Notes: generated by a model from the sequence alone, not told the origin. A stretch of 39,511 nt of DNA from an uncultured Eubacterium sp. (GCA_910580075.1 CAJTVR010000034.1:1-39511), one strand, 5' to 3'; shown: positions 23,593 to 32,687, numbered from the stretch's first letter. Program-made: numbers and translations.

Positions 23593-26109
23593 ATGTATCC
23601 TAAGAAATGGAAACGTACAAAAAAAGCAGTTTCAATTATGACAGTATTTGCTATGCTGTCATCTGCTATGGGAACTACAGTGGCAGCTGCATCGGTTCGT
23701 ACGGACAGCCAGCCGGTTATGTCTGAAGAATCTGAATGGAATGTACCGGTTATTACTGAAGAATCGGGTCAGAGCGGGCAGGCGGTTCAGCCAGTTATGA
23801 CAGAGATATCAGGACTGCCTGTAGCGGACAGCCGGCCTGTTGTAATGGCATCAGATCCGGTTACTCCGCCAGCGGTTAATGAAGCTGAGCCTGACGGCGG
23901 GAAGCCAGAACCGGATAAGGTACCGGCTAATTCTACTATCGCAGAGGATGGTGTAGATTTGAGCTATTCGGCGGTGTATGAAAAGCTGACTTCCTTGAAG
24001 ACAGTCTATCCTGAGGGAATGACATGGACGAACTTTGAACCGTATGGTACAAAGAGCAAAGATCCTCATTACGAATGGAAGGGCGGCAAAATACTGGGCA
24101 ATGTAAACAAAGGTGTGGGCTGTGCTGCATTTGCTTTTATATTAAGTGATGCTGCTTTTGGTACTTTACAGGCAAGAGTGGTTAATGAAGCTGATAAATT
24201 TAGTCTTGTCAGGCCGGGTGATATACTGCGCATAAATGGGAACAGTCACAGTGTAATTGTACTGCAGAAAACGGCGGTAGGCGTGATTATTGCCGAAGGC
24301 AATTATAATAAGTCTGTCCACTGGGGCCGTGCATTAAGCAAAGATGAGGTTAATAAAGCCGATTTCATAGTTACACGTTATCCGGAAAATTTTGATACAT
24401 CAGGTGCTGATGCAGTTGAAGAAGTAATTGAACAAGGTACCGAAGGCGAAAATCTTACATGGACACTGACAAACAGAGGAACTCTTACGATTTCTGGCAG
24501 CGGAGCTATGAGGGATTTTTTATCAAATGACCGGCCGAAGTGGGAAGAAAGCGGAAAAAGTATTGCTACTGTAGTGATAGAACAGGGTGTTACCAGTATA
24601 GGGAATTATGCTTTTTATAACTCTGCTAGTCTTTCGGTAATAAGTATACCTAACAGTGTTAAAGCTATTGGAAACGATGCTTTCTACAATTGTTCAGCGC
24701 TGCTTTCGGCTACTCTTCCTAAAGAGGGGGAATTAGCAACTATTGGAGAAAGTGCTTTCCAGGCTTGTACCGGTCTGAAGCATATTGATTTTCCACCTAG
24801 TATTGAGTCAGTAGGTGCTGCAGCATTTTCAGGATGTACAAATGTAAATAAAATCAGATTTATGCCAGGCAATAAAGGCGCTGTTACGTTGGGTGATAAT
24901 TTATTTACAGAATGCAGAAATCTGCAATATGTGACTCTGCCAGATAAAGCAGATTGTATCAGCTCTGGAATGTTTCTGCATTGTGAGTATCTTACTGAAC
25001 TGCATATTCCAGCAGGAATTCAGGCAGTTAGAATAGATGGGGGACAGCCATTTTCAGGATGTGAAAGGTTAAATAAAATATACTTTGCTGGCAGCGAGGA
25101 TCAATGGAATAATATGGAAGGAATGACAGCTTTAGGTGAACATCGGAATAAAATAGAATTTGATATTCCATTTCCTGATCCATTCGCCCCAGATCCAGAT
25201 GACCCAGGTGACGGTATGAACAGCAATGGCCATGTACACAGCTGGGCAGCTACAGAATGGAATCATGACGACAGCTATCATTGGCACGAATGTACCGCAG
25301 CAGGATGTACAGTAACTAATAACAAGGACAAAAGCGGCTATGCAGCACACACCTATGGGAGCTGGGTAACTGATGTAGATGCGACATCTTCCCAGAGCGG
25401 AAGCAGACATAGAGACTGCACAGCATGTTCTTACCGGCAGACCGAAAGCATTCCTGCAACAGGCGGCAGTTCCGGCGGCTCTTCGGGTGGTTCCGGCAGT
25501 ACGGGAGGTTCTTCCGGCGGCAGCTCTGGCGGTTCCTGGGGTTCCGGCGGCAGTTCCTGGGGTTCAGGAAGTACAGGCAGCGGTTCAGGAAGTACAGGCG
25601 GTACTGGTAATACAAATACAAGCAAACCGGAAACACCAGAAACACCTGACAGCTCCACTGACACAGACAGTACAGGCAGCAATACCACAGACGATTCATC
25701 AGGTAATACAGACGGTACTGGCAATACAGTCACTGAACCTGACAATTCTGACGATTCTGAAAGTACTGCCAGCAGTCTGAAACAGCTGAAAACAAAATTT
25801 AAGAAGCAGATAAAAACTGATCTAAAGAAGCAGATCAAGGTACAGCTGAAACCGGAACTGAAAAAACAGCTGAAATCAGAATTAAAACTGACGTCAAAAG
25901 GAAAACTGAGAAAACAGCTGAAAACGGAATTAAAGCCGCAGGTGAAGGCAAAATTGAAAAAACAGCTGAAAAAACAGTATGGGGATGAACTTGGAAAAGA
26001 GTTTGCAGATATATTTAATCCAGAATTCAATGCACTGTTTAACAAGTTATTCAATGGACTGTTTAATCAGCAGTACAAACAGTTAACGGCGAAACAGGCA
26101 GCCAGATAA
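23593..26109 (+). CDS. Secreted protein: cysteine-hydrolase-like, LRR_5, Lys-rich tail
   Basis: The 838-aa exported protein has a signal peptide (1-33, ends VAAAS) and a Pro/Glu/Val-rich spacer to about 112. A domain follows (about 115-265) with Cys177 in GVGCAAFAF and His219 in GNSHSVIVL, reminiscent of NlpC/CHAP-type hydrolases. The family is not certain. BspA-like LRR_5 repeats run from about 285 to 510 (SIGNYAFYNSASLSVISIPN, IGESAFQACTGLKHIDFP). A His/Cys-rich module comes next (HSWAATEWNHDDSYHWHECT, CTACSY), then a Gly/Ser linker and an Asp/Thr linker. The Lys/Gln/Leu repeats (about 728-797) are followed by a Phe/Asn-rich end. There is no LPXTG motif; the cationic tail may hold it to the wall. 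GAGGAGG is 7 nt before the ATG. A hairpin repeat forms the 3' end. Confidence 0.8.
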   Translation: MYPKKWKRTKKAVSIMTVFAMLSSAMGTTVAAASVRTDSQPVMSEESEWNVPVITEESGQSGQAVQPVMTEISGLPVADSRPVVMASDPVTPPAVNEAEPDGGKPEPDKVPANSTIAEDGVDLSYSAVYEKLTSLKTVYPEGMTWTNFEPYGTKSKDPHYEWKGGKILGNVNKGVGCAAFAFILSDAAFGTLQARVVNEADKFSLVRPGDILRINGNSHSVIVLQKTAVGVIIAEGNYNKSVHWGRALSKDEVNKADFIVTRYPENFDTSGADAVEEVIEQGTEGENLTWTLTNRGTLTISGSGAMRDFLSNDRPKWEESGKSIATVVIEQGVTSIGNYAFYNSASLSVISIPNSVKAIGNDAFYNCSALLSATLPKEGELATIGESAFQACTGLKHIDFPPSIESVGAAAFSGCTNVNKIRFMPGNKGAVTLGDNLFTECRNLQYVTLPDKADCISSGMFLHCEYLTELHIPAGIQAVRIDGGQPFSGCERLNKIYFAGSEDQWNNMEGMTALGEHRNKIEFDIPFPDPFAPDPDDPGDGMNSNGHVHSWAATEWNHDDSYHWHECTAAGCTVTNNKDKSGYAAHTYGSWVTDVDATSSQSGSRHRDCTACSYRQTESIPATGGSSGGSSGGSGSTGGSSGGSSGGSWGSGGSSWGSGSTGSGSGSTGGTGNTNTSKPETPETPDSSTDTDSTGSNTTDDSSGNTDGTGNTVTEPDNSDDSESTASSLKQLKTKFKKQIKTDLKKQIKVQLKPELKKQLKSELKLTSKGKLRKQLKTELKPQVKAKLKKQLKKQYGDELGKEFADIFNPEFNALFNKLFNGLFNQQYKQLTAKQAAR

Positions 26110-26133
26110 GACGGCTTATGTAAATTAAGATGC

Positions 26134-26231
26134 AAGGGGCTGCCGCATTAAGAAAATCAAACAAGATATAGTTTGCGTAAAATATTTTACACTATATCCT
26201 GTATAGATTTTGCTTAGTGCGGCAGCTCCTT
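26134..26231. repeat. ~100-bp hairpin repeat, copy 1
   Basis: The ends AAGGGGCTGCCGCATTAAG and CTTAGTGCGGCAGCTCCTT pair over 19 bp, and inner CAAGATATAG/CTATATCCTG pairs again. It is followed by TATTTTTA and so may act as terminator of the secreted-protein gene. Copy 2 is at 27794-27894. Confidence 0.75.
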
Positions 26232-26481
26232 ATTTTTAAATGAAAGAAATATATTCTTAATGACAATGTATGCCAGAGCGTGTTTGGAAAACGAAATATC
26301 TGTGACTGTTTATACGAAGGATGAATTGATACAGGAAGTCTGCGTATTTCCAGAATAATTTCATGCAGAAGATTGATAAATTATTCTTTTTGTAGTAAAA
26401 TATTCTTATGCGGCACAGCAGGTATTTCTGCCGTGTACATAGAAGGCGCAGGTAATCATCTGGGCAGTGTCAGGTATATAA

Positions 26482-27549
26482 TGTATCATTTATGTTTTAT
26501 TTTTCTGGCTGGCGGGTCTTGAAAGTATTGCTGACAGGGATATTACGGCTGTGCAGAATTACCAGAATGACTCTGAGCTTTATGCTGGCAAAGATGAATA
26601 CAAAGATTACCTTCGTGTACAGGAATGCATGAAAAACGGGGAAAGCGGTACGGATGAATATATTTATGACGGCATTGATTATCTGTGTGCTTATGCACCG
26701 ATTGGAGATACAGGCTGGTCACTGGCGCTTGCCTATCCGTCAGAGGAAGCATTTGCGGGGATTAATGACCTGAGGGATAAGCTGGTTATCGCAACGGTTC
26801 CTGCACTTGCTGCAGGGGCTTTTATGGCTGTTATTATTGCCGGTACTTTTCGAAAACCGCTGCGTGCCATTCAGAATCATGCTTCAGAGCTGGCCAGGGG
26901 AAATCTGAAGCACCGGATTGCTTTGAAACGCCAGGATGAGTTTGGCGCGGCATGCAGTGATCTGGATAAGGCAACTGGACAGATGCAGGAGCTTATGACG
27001 GTTCTTGCAGATAATGTATCTGAGGTAAATGCTTCGAGCGAGGAGCTGTGCGCTACGACACAGGAAGTATCAGCACGTATAGAAATTATCGGTTCTTCGG
27101 CAGATTCTGCTGAAGAATACAAGGAAAAGGCATACCAGGCGCAGAATGAAGCACGCAAAGCAATAACAGAAAGCCAGGGAATTTATAAAATCCAGCAGGA
27201 AAAGATCAGGCAGAGCCTGGAAGCCGGGAAAGTGGTCGGAGAAATACGTACACTTACGGATGTGATTTCCGAAATATCAGACGAAACCAACCTGCTTGCT
27301 CTGAATGCCTCTATCGAAGCAGCCCGGGCCGGCGATATGGGAAAAGGATTTGCCGTTGTTGCCGGTGAGGTTGGAAAACTTGCATACGAGACTGCGCAGA
27401 GTATCCATTCGATTCAGTCGACAGTCGAAATTCAGGACAGCATCAGGAGCTGTTCGCAGGCAATGCTTGACACAGCACAGACTTCGCTTCAGCTTGCCCA
27501 GCTTGCAGAACAGCTGCTGCAGGCATCAGAAAATCTGACTCATAGCTGA
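26482..27549 (+). pseudogene. Methyl-accepting chemotaxis protein remnant
   Basis: Part of a chemoreceptor. The open frame begins after a stop at 26479 in the middle of the sensor domain (YIYDGIDYLCAYAPIGDTGW is the dCache end). A membrane helix follows (LVIATVPALAAGAFMAVIIA), then HAMP (FRKPLRAIQNHASELARGNL) and a shortened signalling domain with the hairpin tip ISDETNLLALNASIEAARAG and GKGFAVVAGEVGKLA. The first membrane helix and most of the sensor are missing. The distal methylation helix is replaced by repeat-derived sequence (LAQLAEQLLQASENLTHS). No start codon with a ribosome site is present; GTG 26551 is the first usable one. Surely non-functional as a receptor. Confidence 0.75.
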
Positions 27550-27732
27550 AAGACTGCCAGATCGCAGAATATCTGCCGCAAGATTCAGAAAAATCTGACT
27601 CATAATTGCCGGACTGCCAGCCAGCAGAAACAGCTGCTGCAGGTTTTTGAAAAAACTGGCTTAAAACCAACAGACTGCCAGCCAGCAGAAACAGCTGCTG
27701 CAGGCTTTTGAAAAAACAGCTTTTAACTGTCA
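27491..27732 (+). repeat. ~60-bp imperfect tandem repeats, four units
   Basis: Units start near 27491, 27552, 27612 and 27673. The last three open with GACTGCCAG, and three units carry CAGCTGCTGCAGG (the second is diverged: ATCTGCCGCAAG). The first unit encodes the end of the chemoreceptor remnant, so the array grew out of its coding sequence. Units three and four are nearly identical, so amplification was recent. Confidence 0.8.
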
Positions 27733-27793
27733 GACATCCAGACATGAAATAGAATGAACGGAAAAAACAGGATTATTTATAGAGAAATGAAAT

Positions 27794-27894
27794 AAGGAGC
27801 TGTAGCATTGAGAAAGATGAAACAAGATATAGATGTTTGAATTGTTCATTAAAACTATATCCTGCACATGTTTTACTTAATGCAGCAGCTCCTT
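27794..27894. repeat. ~100-bp hairpin repeat, copy 2
   Basis: AAGGAGCTGTAGCATTGAG pairs with CTTAATGCAGCAGCTCCTT, with the conserved inner ACAAGATATAG and ACTATATCCTG. It has the same layout as 26134-26231 but a different centre. It lies just past the stop of the left-facing DUF4179 gene. Confidence 0.75.
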
Positions 27895-27908
27895 GTCTGA
27901 CAGGCGGC

Positions 27909-29087
27909 TTATTCAGCCTGAATCAGTGTAATCTGCCCACGTATATTTTCTTCATATATATTCTTGATTTCCAATATACACTGCTGAGGCAGGTCTGAGC
28001 GGTCGTAGACAAGGCGGGTGTGGAATGTATTGTCACCGGTCTGTTCAATTCCGCTGCCGGATGAGAAATTCCATTCCTGTCCGGTGCTGCTGTCTTTGAT
28101 ACAGAATCCTAATCCGTCTGTTTCCAGCTGTGCAGCCGGATTTTCATAATAAATATCCACATAAGTGTGTATTTCGGTCTGCGACATGGTTACGTTTGTG
28201 ACTACAGCGTTTATTTCCGGGACACTGCCGCTGCCTTCTGCCTGATAGACAGTTGTTTCCAACGTGCTTTGGTCCTGCAGTGTAAAGGAAGCGGTTGATT
28301 TAATTACATCCATGCCGGCCTTGCGGTCTGATTCGGACTGCATGGTATAGGTCATGACTACATCCAGTGCGGTATCTGCATTTGTGCGGTCGGCAGATAT
28401 ATACATTGCAAGCATATCATCCTTTATAGATTTGCAGGTATAAGCGGACGACGAAGATTTAAAGGAGCTGTCCGGGTGAAATCCGCTGTTAACAAACATC
28501 AGTTCCAGTCCTTTTTCCCTGGCGTATTCTGCAATGGTTTTATCTTCCTGGGTTTCAAGGATATCTGATACAGGGTCTGTGTCCGGATCTGTAGCCCAGT
28601 CTGGTACCAGGAAGTATTTTCCAGTTTCAGCGGCCTTTGCTTCTATGACAATATTGATTTCTCCGCTGTCGCATAATGCTTCTTTTACCGAAAAAGTGAC
28701 AGGCAGATCCTGGCTGGTGCCGGATGGGACTGACTGCTCGATTTTAGTTTCAATAAGCCTGTCGGCGTCTTCTGAGAGCGTATGGCCGGACTCGGAAAAG
28801 AATCCGGCAAGTCCGAAATAATGGCTGGCTGCCAGAGCGCCTGTTGGAAGAGCAATTGCGAGAAGGATAGCTGCTGCAGCTGTTTTCCAGGTAAATCTGC
28901 GTTTTTTGTGCTGCATGCTTCTGTCTGTAAATGGATCGGATATTCCTGTACCATTCGGGAGCTGTATATAGGAGTGTTCTGTATTTGATTTCATATGAAT
29001 AAGCCTTTCTTTGAATTCGTCTGATGCATGAATCTGATTGTACATGCTCTGATAGTAGTTTCGGTTTTTGTCTGTGTCAGGATTCAT
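27909..29087 (-). CDS. DUF4179 anti-sigma-type membrane protein
   Basis: Predicted anti-sigma factor paired with the ECF sigma factor encoded immediately before it (11-nt overlap). The 392-aa protein has a short cytoplasmic N-terminus (about 1-66, the likely sigma-binding part). One membrane helix follows (about 68-88, WKTAAAAILLAIALPTGALA), then a DUF4179-like external domain (about 105-200) and a second beta-rich domain with Ser/Thr/Asp-rich strands. The long external part could sense an envelope signal. No cysteines or protease sites are evident. The signal is unknown. Confidence 0.85.
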   Translation of the reverse strand: MNPDTDKNRNYYQSMYNQIHASDEFKERLIHMKSNTEHSYIQLPNGTGISDPFTDRSMQHKKRRFTWKTAAAAILLAIALPTGALAASHYFGLAGFFSESGHTLSEDADRLIETKIEQSVPSGTSQDLPVTFSVKEALCDSGEINIVIEAKAAETGKYFLVPDWATDPDTDPVSDILETQEDKTIAEYAREKGLELMFVNSGFHPDSSFKSSSSAYTCKSIKDDMLAMYISADRTNADTALDVVMTYTMQSESDRKAGMDVIKSTASFTLQDQSTLETTVYQAEGSGSVPEINAVVTNVTMSQTEIHTYVDIYYENPAAQLETDGLGFCIKDSSTGQEWNFSSGSGIEQTGDNTFHTRLVYDRSDLPQQCILEIKNIYEENIRGQITLIQAE

Positions 29088-29601
29088 CGTGCCACGCTCC
29101 TTTCAGCTGCTGTTTCAGCATTTTTCTTGCGCGCATCAGCCTTGTCTGAATGGCTGATTCTTTCTTTTGCAGAATCTGCGCAATGTCTCTGACCGAATAT
29201 GATTCAAAGTAGTATAAATGCACGGTACTGCGGTATTTTTCCGGAAGCGCGGCTACCGCTTCGAATAAAGCAGATGCTTCCCCAAATTCGGACATCCAGG
29301 AAGAATCTGATCCTGATGAATGTTCCGCTGCCAGCTCCAGTTCCTGGAATCCCATAGGCTGTATTTTGCGCCGCCAGGCAGATGACAGATGGTTTTTGCA
29401 GGTGTTAATGGTGACGCGGATGAGCCAGCGCTTTACATGTTCGCTGTCCTTAAACGGAGTATCGGTTTCATAAAGTTTTAGAAAAGCATCCTGTACGATA
29501 TCTTCTGCGTCAGACAGCTGTCTGCAGTAGTTGACGGCAATGCGGAGCATGGAATCCGTATACTGCCTGACATATTCTGTATATAATTGTTCGGAGAGCA
29601 C
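29077..29601 (-). CDS. ECF-type RNA polymerase sigma factor
   Basis: The 174-aa sigma-70-family protein has region 2 at about 10-75 (NYCRQLSDAEDIVQDAFLKL) and region 4 at about 115-170 (LPEKYRSTVHLYYFESYSVR, then a helix-turn-helix IAQILQKKESAIQTRLMRAR). Regions 1 and 3 are absent, as in ECF factors. The start is GTG at 29601 with AAAGGAGGTG upstream on the minus strand. It overlaps the DUF4179 gene, and the two form a sigma/anti-sigma unit that is probably autoregulated. Regulon unknown. Confidence 0.9.
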   Translation of the reverse strand: MLSEQLYTEYVRQYTDSMLRIAVNYCRQLSDAEDIVQDAFLKLYETDTPFKDSEHVKRWLIRVTINTCKNHLSSAWRRKIQPMGFQELELAAEHSSGSDSSWMSEFGEASALFEAVAALPEKYRSTVHLYYFESYSVRDIAQILQKKESAIQTRLMRARKMLKQQLKGAWHDES

Positions 29602-29760
29602 ATCCCACCTCCTTTAAACGGAATGTATGATTTTGAAAGGCCTTTCACTATAATAACAAAACAGAGCCTGGGAATATCACAATTAATCACTGTGAAAGAA
29701 AATTTTTTGGATTTTCTGACGCCCGCAGGCAGGTCATAATGCCTGCGGGTAAAAAAGAAT

Positions 29761-31137
29761 TTATTTCCGGTTTTTCTTCTGCATGGACAGCAGCCTGTCC
29801 AGGTAAATGGATTTGAACTGTTTACTGGCAAGCGCCTGTTTCAGCGGCGGCAGCTTTAAGATCGTACCAAATACCGCAGCCATAGCCCGGTGGTTTGCAA
29901 AAGCCTGATTATCAAAAATGAGGTTTTGCAGTGTTCCTTTTTCAATTGCCTGCAGCACAAAACGGTGCGTGCTGTTAACAGGCGTAACGACCTGTACCGG
30001 CCGGCGTTTCAGTGTTATAGCTCCTGACGGGCAGTTTCTGGCACAGACGCCGCATCCGAGACAGATTTCGGTATTGATGACAGCATATTTCTTTTTGCCT
30101 GACGCATGTACAGCATTCTGGCTTTTGTCTGCAGCACTGGCCGGCGTATTTTCAAAAGTCTCAGAATCTGTATCAGGTGCTGGGCCAGCCTGTGTCTGCT
30201 GCATGGAAATAGCCAGTATCGGACAGACTCTGGCACATTTTCCGCATCCGATGCATTTGTCCATGTTTATTTCCGGGATATAGTTTGTTGTAGCGACCGG
30301 CTGCATCGGACTGAAATGTCTGGCCGCCTGAAGTGCCTCGCAGCAGCATCCGCAGCAGTTGCAGATAAATGACGGATGTTCTCTGACATTTTCTCCAATC
30401 TGGACAAGATTGCTTTCATAAGAACGTTCCAGTGCGTCTTTTGCTTCTTCTTTAGAAATCAGCCGTGCATATCCGCCATGTTCGGCAAGAGAACGTGCTA
30501 CATTATCAAAGGTCAGGCATACGTCCCATGGAGCATTGATTTCACAGGGATGCCCGGCATGGTACATTTTGTGTCTGCAGTAACAGGTGCCCAGTCCGAT
30601 ATATTCGGATTCTTCTATTATATGTGTCGCGCGTTCATAATCCAGGATATAATTTGTTTTGCTGTTTTCCAGCACCGGTTCCTGTACAAATACACGCCCG
30701 AGTCTTGTTTCAGTAACAAAAAACAGGTCTTTGATAAAATCTTCTTCTACATTCATGTACTGGTAATAGAGGGTGCTCAGATATTTCTGGTCAATGTCGC
30801 CCCTTGTGCGCATCAGGGCAAATTCTATAAAACCTGCCATTGGCGGAGGCATGACAAACTGGCGCTGCCCGTGATATTCTGAATCCACCAGAAGGGCTTT
30901 GTCGCAAAGATGATCCAGGAACTTTTCAGCTTTTGCTTCCGTAGTTCCCCAGATTTTGGCCGCTTTTTTCAGCGTAAAAGGCCGGACAGGCAGCAGTGCA
31001 GCCCATTTTGCTTCTTTTTCTGTATATAGTACCTGAAGGATTTTGTACAGCGATTCGGTTGGAGGAGCGCCCTGTGTAAACCAGTTAATACGTTCTTCCA
31101 GATTTTTGTATGCGTCTCTTGTAGTCAGATGTCCCAT
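29761..31137 (-). CDS. Double [4Fe-4S] ferredoxin-like protein with winged-helix start
   Basis: The 458-aa cytoplasmic protein has an N-terminal helical/winged-helix-like region (about 25-95, FTLKKAAKIWGTTEAKAEKFLDHL type). A cysteine-rich middle follows (GTCYCRHK at 183-190, Cys198, and a dense CNCCGCCC run at 259-266). Two classical ferredoxin motifs are CIGCGKCARVCP (295-306) and CLGCGVCARNCP (359-370), separated by a low-complexity insert (312-348). It would carry at least two [4Fe-4S] clusters and possibly another at the middle cysteines. The family is widespread in Clostridia and its electron partner is unknown. It stands alone. Confidence 0.82.
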   Translation of the reverse strand: MGHLTTRDAYKNLEERINWFTQGAPPTESLYKILQVLYTEKEAKWAALLPVRPFTLKKAAKIWGTTEAKAEKFLDHLCDKALLVDSEYHGQRQFVMPPPMAGFIEFALMRTRGDIDQKYLSTLYYQYMNVEEDFIKDLFFVTETRLGRVFVQEPVLENSKTNYILDYERATHIIEESEYIGLGTCYCRHKMYHAGHPCEINAPWDVCLTFDNVARSLAEHGGYARLISKEEAKDALERSYESNLVQIGENVREHPSFICNCCGCCCEALQAARHFSPMQPVATTNYIPEINMDKCIGCGKCARVCPILAISMQQTQAGPAPDTDSETFENTPASAADKSQNAVHASGKKKYAVINTEICLGCGVCARNCPSGAITLKRRPVQVVTPVNSTHRFVLQAIEKGTLQNLIFDNQAFANHRAMAAVFGTILKLPPLKQALASKQFKSIYLDRLLSMQKKNRK

Positions 31138-31779
31138 AACTGTATACCTCCTATATGGTCAGATGTGCTGTTGATATTTGTGATCGTTATAAGTAATAGA
31201 TCTGTATTTTACGCTGGTACATATTATACCTTATCTGAGTGTGTGAAGCAACCTGCATGCAGGTGTCCTTAGAGCAGTATGAAGCAGGTCCGGGCGGAGA
31301 AACGCTTTGTCTTGTGGAATTATTTATGATTATTCCCAGTTTTTGCAGTAACAAATCAGTTATTACAGCAGTACAGAAGGAATTTTAGTCTTCCTGGACA
31401 CCGTATGGAGAACTGATTCCTTCTGATGTTCCGCTTGCAAAAAGCAGGAGGTTCTAAGTATTCTGTTTCAAAACAGAGGTATCGGACAGACCGGCACCTG
31501 ATGCCCTGGCATTGCGGCATGCTTTCTGCTGTAGCGCTGGACAGGTGTGTTTTGTGGCTTGCCAGGTACTTTCATGAGCTGCCAGCGTGCCAAAAAAAAT
31601 CCTGTGTATCAGGCAGACACTTAAATTCATTCAGTACCAGCTGGAAAAAGTGTCTCTTCCCAGCGTTCGGATTATACGCTTTTGCATACTCTGCTGCAAA
31701 AAATTTAGAAAATTCCTGCATACTTATCTATTTTCAGGTAACACTATTTCTAAAATATGAAGAAGGTGGATGGTGTAAA
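31138..31779. other. Intergenic region, no gene supported
   Basis: An open frame continues upstream of the SpoIIQ-like gene from 31426, but it lacks a ribosome site and coding character. The region holds the 14-bp perfect palindrome ACCTGCATGCAGGT (31251-31264) and, at its end, a forespore-type promoter match. Promoters for the left-facing ferredoxin-like gene must also lie here. Confidence 0.5.
31718..31745 (+). promoter_or_regulatory. Candidate forespore (sigma-F/G) promoter
   Basis: GCATA (31718-31722), 14-nt spacer, GGTAACACT (31737-31745). The -10 fits GGnnAnAnT at every fixed position. The spacer is one nucleotide shorter than usual. Bacillus spoIIQ is transcribed by sigma-F, so position and motif agree. 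Confidence 0.5.
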
Positions 31780-32682
31780 ATGAAAAGAAATAGAATCCGA
31801 AGATTTTTCCAGCAAAAACAATATGCAATTGCCTCTCTGGTATTATTTGCTGCAATTGCGGGAATGACAGGCATTTATGTATCAAACAAAATAACAGATG
31901 AACGTCTGGAAGAGGAAATGGCGCAGAAAGAAGCAGAGCTGTCCGAAGCGGCAGAAAGAGAACGCGAGGAATTAGCGGCTTTGGAACAGCAGGAAACCAA
32001 TCCGTTTGCAGATATGACAAAAGATACGCAGGAAGATACGGAGAGTGTTTCTTCTATTATAAAGCCGGAATCACAGACCGGAGAACAGACATCTGAACAG
32101 GATGAAAACGGAACACAGAGCGGTACAGATACACAGGAAGAGAACAAACCGCAGGAAGACACACGGAATACAGACCAGACAAATGCGGATGACCAGGAAT
32201 CCCAGACAGACCAGTCACAGGAGAAAAAAGCGAAGGATACAGCTGCGAAAGCAAAAGCAGAACTGCATTTTTCACCGGAATCTGATTTAGGCTGGCCGTT
32301 ACAGGGTGATGTGATTTTAAATTACAGCATGGATCAGACAGTTTATTTTGCAACGCTTGAACAGTATAAATATAACCCAGCAATTATTATTGCCGGAAAA
32401 GTCAATGATCCGGTTAATGCAGCAGCTACCGGAAAGATTACAGATATCAGTACAAACGAAGAAACAGGTGTAACAGTAACTATGGATCTGGGCGACGGAT
32501 ACAGCGCAGTCTACGGGCAGCTGAAAGAAGTACTGTATAAAGAAGGTGCAGCAGTGGAGGCAGGAAATGCGATTGGGTACATTGCGGAACCTACGAAGTA
32601 TTATTCTGTAGAAGGCAGCAACCTGTATTTTGAACTGCAAAAAGACGGTGAACCGGTAAATCCGATGCAGTATATCCAATAA
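31780..32682 (+). CDS. spoIIQ: SpoIIQ-like protein, degenerate LytM/M23 domain
   Basis: Forespore membrane protein that, with SpoIIIAH, links forespore and mother cell during engulfment. The 300-aa protein has a basic start and one membrane helix (about 15-34), then a Glu/Ala/Arg coiled segment (39-70) and a long Gln/Thr/Asp-rich linker. A LytM-type domain runs from about 178 to 297 (GDVILNYSMDQTVYFATLEQ to GEPVNPMQYI). The zinc ligands of M23 enzymes are missing: the HxGxD region reads NPAIIIA, and the LHFEI His is Tyr (LYFELQKDG). It cannot be a standard endopeptidase, as in Bacillus SpoIIQ. The start is ATG 31780, after GAAGAAGGTGGATGG. Confidence 0.75.
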   Translation: MKRNRIRRFFQQKQYAIASLVLFAAIAGMTGIYVSNKITDERLEEEMAQKEAELSEAAEREREELAALEQQETNPFADMTKDTQEDTESVSSIIKPESQTGEQTSEQDENGTQSGTDTQEENKPQEDTRNTDQTNADDQESQTDQSQEKKAKDTAAKAKAELHFSPESDLGWPLQGDVILNYSMDQTVYFATLEQYKYNPAIIIAGKVNDPVNAAATGKITDISTNEETGVTVTMDLGDGYSAVYGQLKEVLYKEGAAVEAGNAIGYIAEPTKYYSVEGSNLYFELQKDGEPVNPMQYIQ

Positions 32683-32687
32683 AGTCA

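Noticed and set aside
25425..26054. Long frames on both strands across the Gly/Ser- and Lys-rich parts of the secreted protein.
   Set aside because: They are products of repetitive codons read in other frames. They have no ribosome sites, and the + strand frame with signal peptide and domains is the real one.
31426..31779. Long upstream extension of the SpoIIQ-like frame.
   Set aside because: It has no ribosome site and cysteine-rich, non-coding-like composition. A forespore-type promoter lies at its end, and the membrane helix expected near the start follows ATG 31780.
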